Shown here one piece after another: positions 1 through 9,228 of a stretch of DNA of 64,000 nt. The translations under genes were made by a program, and so were the position numbers. Origin of the DNA: Bartonella rattimassiliensis 15908 (GTDB lineage: Bacteria > Pseudomonadota > Alphaproteobacteria > Rhizobiales > Rhizobiaceae); NCBI RefSeq assembly GCF_000278215.1, contig NZ_JH725064.1:429587-493586 (forward strand). The letters are read 5' to 3'. The notes beneath the pieces were generated by a model. That model was not told where the DNA came from. It searched no databases and saw only the letters and a list, made by a program, of their open reading frames with translations. The stretch's first letter is position 1. Every line of letters begins with the position of its first letter.

Positions 1-1
1 A

Positions 2-346
2 CGTCAGGTTTCCAATAAGGGTGAAGTTTATTTCTTAGGGGGAACGACATATATGAATGCGACTGCTGAAGTACAGTTTCCTATACCTGTTGTTCCTGAA
101 GGGTTTGGATTGCGCGGTGCTTTATTTGCGGATATTGCTACACTCTATGGCAATAATTATAAAGCAGTTTTTCAGGGTGAGCCGCCTGTTACCAATACCA
201 AAATTGCTTGGCGCTCATCTGCAGGTGTAAGTTTGATGTGGGATTCTCCATTTGGTCCTTTGCGTTTTGACTATGCTTGGCCAATAACGAAGCAGGAGGG
301 TGATCGTTTGCAGCAATTGAATTTTGGTATTTCGACGAAGTTCTGA
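2..346 (+). CDS. bamA: BamA C-terminal end (partial at window start)
   Basis: This is the last roughly 114 residues of the outer-membrane assembly factor BamA, the Omp85 beta-barrel that inserts other barrel proteins into the outer membrane. The frame is open from base 2. The visible part has the motif GGTTYMNATAE followed by an FPIP strand and RGALFADIATLYG, all typical of the C-terminal Omp85 strands. It ends in Lys-Phe, the terminal aromatic residue expected of an outer-membrane barrel. A methionine at base 53 is internal and not a start. lpxD follows after 65 bases in the same direction, the usual rhizobial bamA-lpxD order, so outer-membrane protein and lipid A functions are probably co-transcribed. 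Confidence 0.93.
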   Translation, partial: RQVSNKGEVYFLGGTTYMNATAEVQFPIPVVPEGFGLRGALFADIATLYGNNYKAVFQGEPPVTNTKIAWRSSAGVSLMWDSPFGPLRFDYAWPITKQEGDRLQQLNFGISTKF

Positions 347-411
347 TTTGAGTGGTTTTAGGAAGGAAAAATTTGCAGAGAATAGCTTAAGCTGGGAGAG
401 AAAGTGTTTTG

Positions 412-1458
412 ATGGCGCATACATTTTTTTTTACGCCGTCCCGGCAATTGACAGTTGCAAATGTTGCTGAGTTGACGGGTGCAAAGCTTCTTAACCCGGA
501 GTTTTCTCATAAAGTTATCAATACTCTTTCTTCACTTGAGAGCGGTGTGGAAGGTTCTCTTGTTTTTGTGGAGCATCGGAAGTTTTCTGATGCTTTACGA
601 GATAGTTCTGCTTCTGCTGTTTTTTGCACGAATGAGATTATTTTTAAAGTTCCTGAAACTATGGCAATTTTGGTGACGTCCACACCGCAACGTGCCTTTG
701 CTCATATTGGTCGTATTTTATTTCCTAATTCTGTCAAGCCAGTACCTTGGTTGGGGCAGAAGGGTATTTCATCACATGCGCATATTCATCCAACGGCTAA
801 ATTTGCACATGATGTGTGTATTGAAGCAGGAGCTGTTATTGGTAAAAATGTTGAAATTGGTGCAGGAACTCTTGTTTCATCTACGGCTATCATCGGTGAA
901 AATTGCCGTATTGGATGTGACTGCTATATTGCTCCTAAGGTAACAGTTCAGTATTCTATCATAGGTGATAAGGTCCAGCTTTATCCAGGCGTTTGCATTG
1001 GGCAAGATGGTTTTGGTTATGTTGGGGGAGGGGATGGAATTGAGAAAATTCCACAACTTGGACGTGTTATTATTGAGGATGACGTAGAAATTGGTGCAAA
1101 TACTACAATTGATCGTGGAACATTTCGAGATACTGTTATTGGTAAAGGAAGCAAGATTGATAATCTTGTACAAATTGCCCACAATGTAAAAATTGGCCGT
1201 TATTGCCTTATTGCTGCTCAATGTGGAATTGCCGGAAGTACATCTATAGGTGATATGTCTCAGCTTGGCGGGAGTGTTGGAGTTGCGGATCATATTGTAA
1301 TAGGTAAATGTGTTCAAATTGCTGCTCGTAGTGGTGTTATGAATGATATTCCTGATGGCGAAAAATGGGGAGGGAGTCCAGCGCGACCGTTTAAACAGTG
1401 GTTCCGTGAAGTAGCGACGTTGCGTAGTATGGGGAAAGCTAAAAAGGAGAAACGCTGA
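412..1458 (+). CDS. lpxD: UDP-3-O-acylglucosamine N-acyltransferase LpxD
   Basis: LpxD adds the second, N-linked hydroxyacyl chain to UDP-3-O-acylglucosamine in cytoplasmic lipid A synthesis. The 348-residue protein has an N-terminal UDP-binding domain, then left-handed beta-helix hexapeptide repeats from about residue 115 to 310 ([23 protein letters not shown]). The catalytic His region IAHNVKIG and the SPARPF motif near the C-terminus are present. I prefer the ATG at 412, because a GGGAGAG ribosome-binding site lies about 11 bases upstream; a TTG one codon earlier is also possible. fabZ starts one base after the stop codon, so the genes are translated as an operon. Confidence 0.96.
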   Translation: MAHTFFFTPSRQLTVANVAELTGAKLLNPEFSHKVINTLSSLESGVEGSLVFVEHRKFSDALRDSSASAVFCTNEIIFKVPETMAILVTSTPQRAFAHIGRILFPNSVKPVPWLGQKGISSHAHIHPTAKFAHDVCIEAGAVIGKNVEIGAGTLVSSTAIIGENCRIGCDCYIAPKVTVQYSIIGDKVQLYPGVCIGQDGFGYVGGGDGIEKIPQLGRVIIEDDVEIGANTTIDRGTFRDTVIGKGSKIDNLVQIAHNVKIGRYCLIAAQCGIAGSTSIGDMSQLGGSVGVADHIVIGKCVQIAARSGVMNDIPDGEKWGGSPARPFKQWFREVATLRSMGKAKKEKR

Positions 1459-1459
1459 T

Positions 1460-1927
1460 ATGATCAGCTCTGAAGAGACTAAAAACTTAGAGGCTGTTGA
1501 TATTGAAAAATTATTATCAATATTACCGCATCGTTATCCGTTTCTATTAATCGATCGTATCGTTGGTATTGATGGTGAACAAGAAGCTATTGGTATTAAA
1601 AATATAACGATTAATGAGCCGCATTTTACGGGACATTTTCCGGTAAAACCAGTTATGCCTGGAGTTTTGATTTTAGAAGCTATGGCACAAACGGCAGGAG
1701 CAATAGCACTTTTAAATTTAGGTAATAAGCAGGCAAATTTAGTCTACCTTATGACGGTTGATAATGCGAAATTTCGTAAGCCGGTTGTGCCTGGTGATCA
1801 GCTAAAAATTCATGTTCAGCTTTTGAAAAAAAGGGCTAGTATGAGGCGTTTTTTATGTCTTGCAAAAGTGGAAGATGTTCGCGTCGCTGAAGCGGAAATT
1901 GCTGCAATGATTGTTGAAGAAAAATAA
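1460..1927 (+). CDS. fabZ: 3-hydroxyacyl-ACP dehydratase FabZ
   Basis: FabZ dehydrates 3-hydroxyacyl-ACP in fatty-acid elongation. It also competes with LpxA for hydroxyacyl-ACP, which explains its place inside the lipid A operon. The 155-residue hotdog-fold protein carries [11 protein letters not shown] near residue 27 and the catalytic His/Glu region [20 protein letters not shown] around residues 58-76. Length and motifs are normal for the family. lpxD stops just upstream. The lpxA frame is open from the base immediately after the fabZ stop, although its likely start is 24 bases further on. Confidence 0.96.
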   Translation: MISSEETKNLEAVDIEKLLSILPHRYPFLLIDRIVGIDGEQEAIGIKNITINEPHFTGHFPVKPVMPGVLILEAMAQTAGAIALLNLGNKQANLVYLMTVDNAKFRKPVVPGDQLKIHVQLLKKRASMRRFLCLAKVEDVRVAEAEIAAMIVEEK

Positions 1928-1951
1928 ATGATATTTGATGGGAATTTGAAA

Positions 1952-2776
1952 ATGTCCGGTACGAAAATCCATCCAACTGCTCTTGTGGAAAAGGGAGCAC
2001 AGCTTGGTGAGAATGTACACGTTGGACCATTTTGCCATATTAGTTCAGAGGCTGTTATTGGCGATGAATGTAATTTGACAAGTCATGTTGTGATCATGGG
2101 AAAGACAACATTAGGAGCCAAGAGTAAAGTGTTTTCTCATGCAGTTTTGGGAGCAGAGCCGCAAAATAATAAACATAAAGGAGGGGCTACGACTCTTTCT
2201 ATTGGTAAGAATTGTACGATTCGTGAAGGCGTAACAATGCATAGAGGTTCCGATTCGAGTGTGGGGATGACGATTGTTGGTGATAATTGCCAATTTTTTT
2301 GTTATGCGCATATTGCTCATGATTGTCAGGTCGGTAATCATGTAACATTTGCCAATAACGCGATGATTGCTGGTCATGTTACTATTGGCGATTATGTGAT
2401 TATTGGTGGTGGTGCTGCTGTTCATCAATTTGTTCGTGTTGGACATCATGCATTTATCGGCGGGGTATCTGCACTGGTTGGAGATCTGATTCCTTATGGA
2501 ACAGCTGTTGGTGTGCAAGCAAAACTTGCCGGTCTCAATATTATTGGTATGAAGCGTGCAGGTCTTGAGCGTCAAGATATTCATGCACTCCGTCATGCGG
2601 TTACGATGCTTTTTGATCATAGCAAACCATTTAAAGAGCGTGCGAGTGATATTGCTTCTTTTTATTCTTCTTTTCAGTCTGTTACTGACGTTATTAATTT
2701 TATCAAAGAGGAAGGAAAGCGTTTTTATTGTACACCAAAATTTGAAGGTGATAGAATAAAAGAACATAAGGATTAA
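1952..2776 (+). CDS. lpxA: acyl-ACP:UDP-N-acetylglucosamine O-acyltransferase LpxA
   Basis: LpxA performs the first committed step of lipid A synthesis, transferring a 3-hydroxyacyl chain from ACP to UDP-GlcNAc. The protein is a hexapeptide-repeat beta helix (IHPTALVEKGAQLG onward) with the catalytic His in YAHIAHDCQVGN, GGGAAVHQFVRVG, and a C-terminal helical domain with GLNIIGMKRAG. An ATG at 1928 would give 282 residues. I chose the ATG at 1952 (274 residues), because it places IHPTA close to the N-terminus as in other LpxA proteins. It sits between fabZ and lpxI in a tight operon. Confidence 0.95.
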   Translation: MSGTKIHPTALVEKGAQLGENVHVGPFCHISSEAVIGDECNLTSHVVIMGKTTLGAKSKVFSHAVLGAEPQNNKHKGGATTLSIGKNCTIREGVTMHRGSDSSVGMTIVGDNCQFFCYAHIAHDCQVGNHVTFANNAMIAGHVTIGDYVIIGGGAAVHQFVRVGHHAFIGGVSALVGDLIPYGTAVGVQAKLAGLNIIGMKRAGLERQDIHALRHAVTMLFDHSKPFKERASDIASFYSSFQSVTDVINFIKEEGKRFYCTPKFEGDRIKEHKD

Positions 2777-2778
2777 CA

Positions 2779-3651
2779 GTGCCAATTTGGGGTGCCAGAA
2801 ATTTTCTTTCCGGTCGTACTGCTATTATAGCAGGAAATGGTGTTCTACCCATTGCTGTTGCACAGGCTCTTGAGAAAAATGGGGAGAATCCTTTTCTTGT
2901 GCTTTTGCATGGTGAAGCAGATTCTGTTCTTTATCGCTATGAGCATTGCGAGCTGTCAATTGTGGAGTTAGCGCGACTCGTTAAAATCTTAAAAGAGGCT
3001 GGAGTTTATAATATCGTTTTAGCAGGTGGTGTGAAAAAACGACCACTTCTTAAACAATTACGATTGGACTGGACGACATTTTTAGCTCTTCCTAAGTTAA
3101 TCGGAGCTTTAAGAAGAGGAGATGATGCGTTATTAAAAGCTTTTATACGGGTTATTGAATCGCACGGTTTTTGTGTTATTGGTGCCCACGAAATAGTACC
3201 AGATCTTTTAGCTCCCATAGAATTTAATTTAACTGTACGGCGTGCTACACCAAAAGAGAAAAAGGATATTTTTTTAGCAGCAGAAGCAGCAAAACTTTTA
3301 GGTCAATTGGATATTGGGCAAGCCGTTGTCGTTGTCCAGGGAAGGGTGGTTGCTTTGGAGGGTGCTGAAGGAACTGATAATATGTTATGGCGTGTTTGTG
3401 AAATGCGAGAAAGAGGGCAAATTCCCCCTAAGGGTGGTATTCTTGTAAAGTGTGCAAAACCACAACAGGATAATCGCGTTGATTTACCTTCAATTGGGCC
3501 CATGACCATAAAGAATATTGCAAAGAGTGGTTTATCTGGTATTGCCGTGGAGGCAAATAGAAGTCTAATATTATCGGTGAAAACAACAATAGAAAAAGCA
3601 AACAAATATTCTCTATTTATAGAAACATTTGAAAGATTTGGACATGAATAA
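2779..3651 (+). CDS. lpxI: UDP-2,3-diacylglucosamine pyrophosphatase LpxI (DUF1009)
   Basis: LpxI hydrolyses UDP-2,3-diacylglucosamine to lipid X and is the alphaproteobacterial replacement for LpxH. The 290-residue protein shows the family pattern: N-terminal IIAGNGVLPIAVAQAL, a central GGVKKRP motif, HEIVPDLLAP, and C-terminal VKCAKPQQDNRVDLPSIGP with GLSGIAVEA. The start is a GTG only two bases after the lpxA stop. The last codons overlap the lpxB start, so translation is probably coupled. The position between lpxA and lpxB matches the order of reactions in the pathway. Confidence 0.94.
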   Translation: MPIWGARNFLSGRTAIIAGNGVLPIAVAQALEKNGENPFLVLLHGEADSVLYRYEHCELSIVELARLVKILKEAGVYNIVLAGGVKKRPLLKQLRLDWTTFLALPKLIGALRRGDDALLKAFIRVIESHGFCVIGAHEIVPDLLAPIEFNLTVRRATPKEKKDIFLAAEAAKLLGQLDIGQAVVVVQGRVVALEGAEGTDNMLWRVCEMRERGQIPPKGGILVKCAKPQQDNRVDLPSIGPMTIKNIAKSGLSGIAVEANRSLILSVKTTIEKANKYSLFIETFERFGHE

Positions 3652-4840
3652 TTGTTTCTTAAAGATTGCTATCGTTTCAGGTGAAGAATCTGGTGATTTG
3701 CTTGGAGCGGATTTAATTTCTTGTTTATCACAACAAATAGGATGCAACATTCATTTGATTGGTGTTGGGGGACGGCATTTAAAGGCATTAGGTTTAAAAA
3801 GCTTTTTTGATTCCCAGGATATTGCTTTAATAGGTTTAAAGGAGGTGTTGAAAAAATTACCATTGTTGTTGCTGCATATTCGCAATTTATCCCAGTTTAT
3901 TGCACAAGAACAACCCGATTGTTTAATTATTATTGATAGTCCTGATTTCACGCATCGTGTTGCAAAAAAAGTACGTGCTTTAGAGCCTTCTATCCCTATC
4001 ATTAAATATGTCGCACCAACCGTTTGGGCATGGAGACCAGAGCGTGCAAAAGCTATGTGCGGATTTATTGATCATGTTTTAGCAGTTTTTCCTTTTGAAA
4101 AAAAGGTTATGCAGGATTTGGAAGGTCCTACTACGACTTATGTTGGACATCATCTTTTGACATATCCTCCCCTTTTGAACGTTCAGTCAGAAAAAAAGCG
4201 CCAAGTAGAACAAAAAAATTTGTGGGGTCAACAAACATCATCGCCTACATTAGTTCTTTTGCCAGGATCACGCAATTTAGAGATTCATTCTTTAATGCCT
4301 ATTTTTCAAGAGACAGTAGAGATTCTTGTACAACGTATTCCACATTTACATATTATTTTGCCAACCTTATCCCATTTAGTGAATAGAATCCGTGATTTTG
4401 TACAGAACTGGAAAAGCAAAGTAGAAATTGTTGTTGGTGAAGATGAAAAATGGCATGCCTTTGCACAAGCAGATGTTGCTCTGGCTGCCCATGGAACGGT
4501 TTCACTTGAATTATCTTTAGCAAAAATTCCTATGGTACTTTGCTATAAACTTGATTGTTTTGCTAAATTATTCATTTTTCCTAAAATAACGTTATGGAGC
4601 GCAGCTCTTCCAAATATTATTGCTGATAAGCCTATTGTTCCAGAATATTTGGATGAATTTTTGCGTCCTGGCCTGTTAGCAAGACAGCTAGAACAACTTT
4701 TGTATAACCCTTTATTGCGACAAGCACAGCTTGATGCTTTTGAGGAGATGGAACAGAAAATGAAAACTGAAATACCATCGGAAATTATTAGCGCCCAAAA
4801 AATTATTACTCTTTTAAAAGACAGAAATAAAATTGTATAA
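3644..4840 (+). CDS. lpxB: lipid A disaccharide synthase LpxB
   Basis: LpxB is the GT19 glycosyltransferase that joins lipid X to UDP-2,3-diacylglucosamine to form the lipid A disaccharide. Visible family features are the N-terminal VSGEESGD, the central YVAPTVWAWRPERAK, the VLLPGSRNLEI nucleotide-binding segment, and the C-terminal AAHGTVSLEL and PNIIADKPIVPE. The ATG at 3644 overlaps the lpxI stop codon; a TTG at 3629 is open in frame but less likely. It is the last gene of the lipid A operon. The next gene is convergent, only 20 bases beyond. Confidence 0.95.
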   Translation: MNNCFLKIAIVSGEESGDLLGADLISCLSQQIGCNIHLIGVGGRHLKALGLKSFFDSQDIALIGLKEVLKKLPLLLLHIRNLSQFIAQEQPDCLIIIDSPDFTHRVAKKVRALEPSIPIIKYVAPTVWAWRPERAKAMCGFIDHVLAVFPFEKKVMQDLEGPTTTYVGHHLLTYPPLLNVQSEKKRQVEQKNLWGQQTSSPTLVLLPGSRNLEIHSLMPIFQETVEILVQRIPHLHIILPTLSHLVNRIRDFVQNWKSKVEIVVGEDEKWHAFAQADVALAAHGTVSLELSLAKIPMVLCYKLDCFAKLFIFPKITLWSAALPNIIADKPIVPEYLDEFLRPGLLARQLEQLLYNPLLRQAQLDAFEEMEQKMKTEIPSEIISAQKIITLLKDRNKIV

Positions 4841-4860
4841 ATAAAACAAAATTTTAATGA

Positions 4861-5634
4861 TTAATGTTTAATTTTAGCAAGAAAATCACAAACGCGTTGG
4901 CTTTTAGGATTGGTAAAAAAATTTTCAGAGGATGTATCTTCAATAATTTTTCCATTTTCTAGAAAAACTATTCTTTCTGAGACTTTACGTGCAAAACCCA
5001 TTTCATGGGTAACACAGAGCATCGTGATCCCTGTATTCGCTAATTGAGCCATTACTTGCAAAACTTCTCCCACACTTTCTGGATCAAGAGCAGAAGTTGG
5101 TTCATCAAAAAGCATTACTTCAGGCTCCATACAAAGTGCACGGGCAATTGCAACACGCTGTTGTTGACCACCAGAGAGTTGTAAAGGATATTTTTCACAA
5201 TGTTTTTCAATACCAACATGCGTTAAGTAACGAATTGCCCGTTCTTTTGCTTGTTGTTTGGAAAGTCCTTGAACTGTCATCGGTGCTAAAATGCAATTTT
5301 GTATGACAGTCATGTGAGGAAATAAATTAAAGTTTTGAAAGACCATTCCTATCTTACGGAGAACATTTTTTTGCTGTTGTACAGGCGCAGTATAGATATC
5401 AACGTTATGGATACAGATTGAACCTTTTTGTGCTCGTTCTAATTGATTAATACAACGAATTAATGTTGATTTTCCTGACCCGGATGGACCACAAATAACG
5501 ATATGTTCACCAGTTTTAACATCAAAGCTGATATCATGTAGGACCTGAAAGTTTCCATACCACTTATTGAGGTTTTGAATGGAGATTACAGGGGGGGCAC
5601 TGGTAGAGATCGATTGATTATTTTTTAAATTCAT
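4861..5634 (-). CDS. polar amino-acid ABC transporter ATP-binding protein
   Basis: This is the cytoplasmic ATPase of a GlnQ/HisP/ArtP-type amino-acid importer. The 257-residue protein has Walker A GPSGSGKST at residues 49-57, a Q-loop in VFQNFNLFPH near 98-107, the signature LSGGQQQR near 153-160, Walker B VMLFDEPTSALD near 173-184 and the H-loop His near 210. Length is ordinary for the family. It is the last gene of a minus-strand set with two permeases and a binding protein upstream. The substrate is not decidable from sequence; glutamine, arginine, histidine and general polar amino acids are all possible. Confidence 0.93.
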   Translation of the reverse strand: MNLKNNQSISTSAPPVISIQNLNKWYGNFQVLHDISFDVKTGEHIVICGPSGSGKSTLIRCINQLERAQKGSICIHNVDIYTAPVQQQKNVLRKIGMVFQNFNLFPHMTVIQNCILAPMTVQGLSKQQAKERAIRYLTHVGIEKHCEKYPLQLSGGQQQRVAIARALCMEPEVMLFDEPTSALDPESVGEVLQVMAQLANTGITMLCVTHEMGFARKVSERIVFLENGKIIEDTSSENFFTNPKSQRVCDFLAKIKH

Positions 5635-5716
5635 CTTGTTTTATTCTTTCATTGATGAATAAATTGATTAATTCAACATTTTGGTTTGGTAAAGTTTTTT
5701 TTATGACCCTTTATAT

Positions 5717-6424
5717 TTACCGTAAATATCGAGTGAGATGATGTTCGATAAAAACAATAAAACGATGAATGATTTCAACAATAAAAAGATAGATAAGAGC
5801 GGCCCAAACGTAAACTTGAAAATCAAATGTACGTGAATAAGTGAGTTTGGCAATTCCCATTAAATCATAAACAGTAATAAGTGAGGCAATGGCACTGGAT
5901 TTAATCATTAAAATCAACTCATTTCCTAGGGGACGTAATGCTATAATCATTGCTTGTGGAAGAATAACTTTAAAAAAAGCGACAGAGTTACTTAGACCTA
6001 AAGTTTTTGATGCTTCATGTTGTCCAGTTGTTATGGATAAAAAACTTCCTTTAAAGATCTCAGATTGATAAGCAGCAGAATTGAGTGTGAAAATAAAAAG
6101 ACAACAATACCATGCGTTTTGAAAAAACCACCATAGACCAATCTGTTGCCAAAAATTATTCATTGAACCAAGCCCATAATAAAAAAGAAAAAGTTGGGCT
6201 AATAAAGGAGAGCCGCGGAAAAAATAGACATAAGCATTTGCAAAGTATTGTAAAAACGTATTTCTGGATAAACGTGCAAAAGCGATAAGTATACCAAGGC
6301 AAAAACCAAGAGAACAAGAAATAGAAACAAGCTTAATAGTAACGATAAAGCCACTAATAAATTTTGGTCCATAACGGCTTAAAATATCTGGATTAAAAAG
6401 GAAATAAAGCCATTCAGGAATCAT
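5717..6424 (-). CDS. polar amino-acid ABC transporter permease (second)
   Basis: This is an inner-membrane permease of the HisM/GlnP/ArtM type, 235 residues with about five hydrophobic segments. It has the YFFRGSPLLAQLFLFYYG segment near residue 67 and the EAA coupling loop around EASKTLGLSNSVAFFKVILPQA near residues 140-160, which contacts the ATPase. The start overlaps the stop of the upstream permease by four bases, so the two permeases are translationally coupled and probably form a heterodimer. The ATPase gene follows after 82 bases. Confidence 0.92.
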   Translation of the reverse strand: MIPEWLYFLFNPDILSRYGPKFISGFIVTIKLVSISCSLGFCLGILIAFARLSRNTFLQYFANAYVYFFRGSPLLAQLFLFYYGLGSMNNFWQQIGLWWFFQNAWYCCLFIFTLNSAAYQSEIFKGSFLSITTGQHEASKTLGLSNSVAFFKVILPQAMIIALRPLGNELILMIKSSAIASLITVYDLMGIAKLTYSRTFDFQVYVWAALIYLFIVEIIHRFIVFIEHHLTRYLR

Positions 6425-7158
6425 TGACCGATCACCTTTTTATAGCCTATTTGAGTGCATGTTTCCAAATAGCGTAAGATTGCAGAAAAAAAAGCTGAAA
6501 ATAATAAATAGAGTAAGCATGCGACAAGGTAAAACAGCATGGGTTTATTGGTAGCAGCGACAGCTAAATTTGTTTGTCGCATGAGGTCAACAAGCGCGAT
6601 GGTTGAAACGAGGGATGTATCTTTCAGTAAAGTGAGCCAATTATTAGAAAGTCCTGGCAAAGCATTTCGAATTAGCTGAGGAAAAACAATACGAAAAAAT
6701 GTGGTTGATTGTGAAAGATCTAAAGCTTTAGCGGCTTCATATTGACCTTTATCAAAAACATTAAATGCTCCAAGCCAAACTTCACAAGAGAAAGCGGCAA
6801 GAATCAAACTGAGTGCAAAAACACCAGCAACAAAAGCATTGATACTGAATATGACTTCAAGATTAAAATAGTCAAAGGTATTTTGAATAAGGCTTTGTAA
6901 CCCATAATAAACTAAAAACAAGGTTAAAAGCTCTGGTAGCCCACGAAACACCGTTGAAAAAAGACGTGCTATAGCTTTAGCTATCTTAATATCGGATCGA
7001 ATCATTACTGCATTTAGAAGACCTAAGGGAAACCCTAAAAGGCCACAACATAACGCTAATGACAATGTTATTCCTGCACTAGAAAGTATAACCGCTCCCC
7101 ATCCACCATTGCTAAATGATAGCAATGCTAAATTTTCAATCATTCTTGTGTTCCTCAT
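6421..7158 (-). CDS. polar amino-acid ABC transporter permease (first)
   Basis: This is the partner permease of the HisQ/ArtQ type, 245 residues with several membrane segments. Key features are FRGLPELLTLFLVYYG near residue 92 and the EAA loop YEAAKALDLSQSTTFFRIVFPQ near residues 140-161. It lies 63 bases downstream of the binding-protein gene and overlaps the next permease by four bases. The order binding protein, permease, permease, ATPase is the classic layout of a complete importer. The two permeases differ clearly and are not recent duplicates. Confidence 0.92.
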   Translation of the reverse strand: MRNTRMIENLALLSFSNGGWGAVILSSAGITLSLALCCGLLGFPLGLLNAVMIRSDIKIAKAIARLFSTVFRGLPELLTLFLVYYGLQSLIQNTFDYFNLEVIFSINAFVAGVFALSLILAAFSCEVWLGAFNVFDKGQYEAAKALDLSQSTTFFRIVFPQLIRNALPGLSNNWLTLLKDTSLVSTIALVDLMRQTNLAVAATNKPMLFYLVACLLYLLFSAFFSAILRYLETCTQIGYKKVIGQ

Positions 7159-7221
7159 GAAGAGTTAGATAATATTTTTTAGAAGTAAATAGTGGATCTC
7201 ATTTAAATATCATATTGATAT

Positions 7222-7974
7222 TTAATCAACAGCACCTGTAAAATATTTTCTCATAATTTTCTCATAAGTTCCATCTAAACGGATTTCTTTTATTGCTTCA
7301 TTGAACTTATTTTTAAGATCATTATTATTTTGACGCAAAGCAATTGCAACAGGAAATTTTGTTTCTTCCAGAGTTCCTAGGAAGAGACAGCAATCTCTTC
7401 CTTCATTCTTAAGCCAATTTAATGCTTGTAATTTATCAACAATAATCACATCAAGTCGATGGTTTAAAAGATCACGATTCACTTCTATTGTGGAAGGATA
7501 GAGTTTGATTCTTACCTCTTCTAAGGCATAATGATCTTCTGCATATGCAGCTTGTGTTGTATTTGATTGCACACCCAGATTTTTACCTTTAAAACTTTGT
7601 GTAGAAATTTCCTTAATTCCCGAAGCTTTGTTCACAATAACAGCGAGTGCTGTGTCATAGTAAGGATCTGTGAAATCAATTTTTTGTGAACGCTCTTGTG
7701 TATAAGAGAGGGAAGCAACGATCGCATCATATTTTTTGGCAATAAGTCCAGGGATCATTCCCTCGAAGTCTTGCGTGACAATCGTACATTCAACATTCAT
7801 TTTTTTACAAAGTGCGTAAGATATATCAACATCAAATCCCTGCAGTTTGTTATTTGAATCAATATAACTAAAGGGAGGGTAAGTGCCTTCACTTGCAATT
7901 CTTAATGTTTTCGCATCAGCCAATTGGATGCATAGCGCAGCGCTTATTATAAGAGCTCTAGCTAATAGTTTCAT
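7222..7974 (-). CDS. periplasmic amino-acid-binding protein, copy 1
   Basis: This is a secreted class 3 solute-binding protein of 250 residues that would deliver a polar amino acid to the adjacent permease pair. The N-terminal 21 residues form a signal peptide ending near LADA. The mature part starts with LRIASEGTYPPFSYID, then GFDVDISYALCKKM, and has YDAIVASLSYTQERSQKIDFTDPYY near residues 86-110. These are standard for SBP_bac_3. A start-proximal AGGAGAAC ribosome-binding site is present. It is closely similar to the gene about 500 bases upstream (8476-9228), including the sequence before the start. Confidence 0.92.
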   Translation of the reverse strand: MKLLARALIISAALCIQLADAKTLRIASEGTYPPFSYIDSNNKLQGFDVDISYALCKKMNVECTIVTQDFEGMIPGLIAKKYDAIVASLSYTQERSQKIDFTDPYYDTALAVIVNKASGIKEISTQSFKGKNLGVQSNTTQAAYAEDHYALEEVRIKLYPSTIEVNRDLLNHRLDVIIVDKLQALNWLKNEGRDCCLFLGTLEETKFPVAIALRQNNNDLKNKFNEAIKEIRLDGTYEKIMRKYFTGAVD

Positions 7975-8475
7975 GATGTTCTCCTATTGGATAAGCGGGC
8001 AAATATGAAATTGTCACATTTTTATAATCTGTAAGCTTTTCTGGAGCAATGCAAAAAATTTATCGATGTTTATTTTAGATCATTATGTTGGAAATTATTA
8101 TCAAAAATTATCTTTTTTATTGATTTAAAGAAGAATGAACATCTTAATTATATAATAGCTATGACAGCTTAATTTTCCTGAAATGATTAATTCACATCAT
8201 TTCAGGAGTAAAAATCGAGAATTTTTCTTTAAAAACAATGTTATTCAATTTAAACATAGAAAAAAGTTATATTTTGAAGAAATAAAACGACATCCTCATT
8301 CTTGTCATTAGATTCTATAAACTTTAAATCTCAAGGAGTAATTAAAAGTTAACTTTTAAATAAGTACGCATTTTTCTTATAAAAATGCTGAATGTGCAAT
8401 TACACTTACATGTTTAACAAAGAGTTTAAAAATATTTCTTAAATGTAAAAATCCAACTATAATTCACACTGATAT
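7975..8475. other. intergenic region between the two binding-protein genes
   Basis: About 500 AT-rich bases with no supported gene. The 140 bases nearest the copy 1 start (7975-8112) are a diverged duplicate of 9229-9363, the region before copy 2, sharing TTCTCCTAT, AAGCTTTTCTGGAGCAATG and ATTGTTATCAAAAA-like blocks. Promoter and leader therefore appear to have been duplicated along with the gene. I did not find a convincing terminator. Confidence 0.6.
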
Positions 8476-9228
8476 TTAATCAATATCGAATGCAAAATAT
8501 TTTCTCATAATTCTATCATAGGTTCCATCTGCACGGATTTCTTTTATTGCTTCATTGAACTTATTTTTAAGATCATTATTATTTTGACGCAGAGCAATTG
8601 CAATAGGAAATTTTGTTTCTGCTAAAGTTCCTAGCAGCTTACAGCACTCTTTTCCTTCATTTTCAAGCCAATTTAATGCTTTTAATTTATCAAGAATGAT
8701 TATATCAAGCCGATGACTTAAAAGATCACGATTAACTTCTATTGCTGTAGGATAAAGTTTGATATTCACCCCTTCAGAGGTATAATGATCTTCTGCATAT
8801 GCAGCTTGTGTTGTATTCGATTGTACACCAAGATTTTTATCTTTAAAAGCCTGTGTAGAAATTTCCTTAATTCCTGAAGTTTTGCTAACAATGACAGCAA
8901 GTACTGTATTGTAGTAAGGATCCGTAAAATCAATTTTTTGTAAGCGCTCTTTTGTAGGAGAAAGAGAAGAAACAATAGCATCGTATTTTTTTGCAAGAAG
9001 GCCAGGAATCATTCCCTCGAAATCTTGCGTGACAATTGTACACTCAACATTCATTTTTTTACAAAGTGCGTAAGATATATCAATATCAAACCCTTGAAGT
9101 TCGTTATTTGAGTCAATATAACTAAATGGAGGATAAGAAGCATCACTGGCAATTTTCAGCGTTTGAGAATTGGCAGATAGAGTAAACAGTGTTGCACTTA
9201 TTATAAGAGCTCCTGCTAATAATTTCAT
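8476..9228 (-). CDS. periplasmic amino-acid-binding protein, copy 2
   Basis: This second secreted SBP_bac_3 protein also has 250 residues and aligns with copy 1 without gaps over nearly the whole length. It has a signal peptide ending near LSANS, then LKIASDASYPPFSYID and GFDIDISYALCKKM. Differences are scattered: SPTKERLQK replaces SYTQERSQK, and the C-terminus reads YFAFDID instead of YFTGAVD. No permease or ATPase gene of its own is nearby, so it probably feeds the same importer as copy 1, perhaps with altered specificity or expression. It is an intact frame with its own ribosome-binding site. Confidence 0.9.
   Translation of the reverse strand: MKLLAGALIISATLFTLSANSQTLKIASDASYPPFSYIDSNNELQGFDIDISYALCKKMNVECTIVTQDFEGMIPGLLAKKYDAIVSSLSPTKERLQKIDFTDPYYNTVLAVIVSKTSGIKEISTQAFKDKNLGVQSNTTQAAYAEDHYTSEGVNIKLYPTAIEVNRDLLSHRLDIIILDKLKALNWLENEGKECCKLLGTLAETKFPIAIALRQNNNDLKNKFNEAIKEIRADGTYDRIMRKYFAFDID

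Noticed and set aside
877-1317. 146-codon minus-strand frame inside lpxD
   Set aside because: It is antisense to a conserved hexapeptide-repeat gene. Its Asn/Ser/Ile-rich product is an artefact of the repeat coding.
2111-2785. 224-codon minus-strand frame inside lpxA
   Set aside because: Antisense shadow of lpxA; the long length comes from the repetitive codons of the beta-helix gene.
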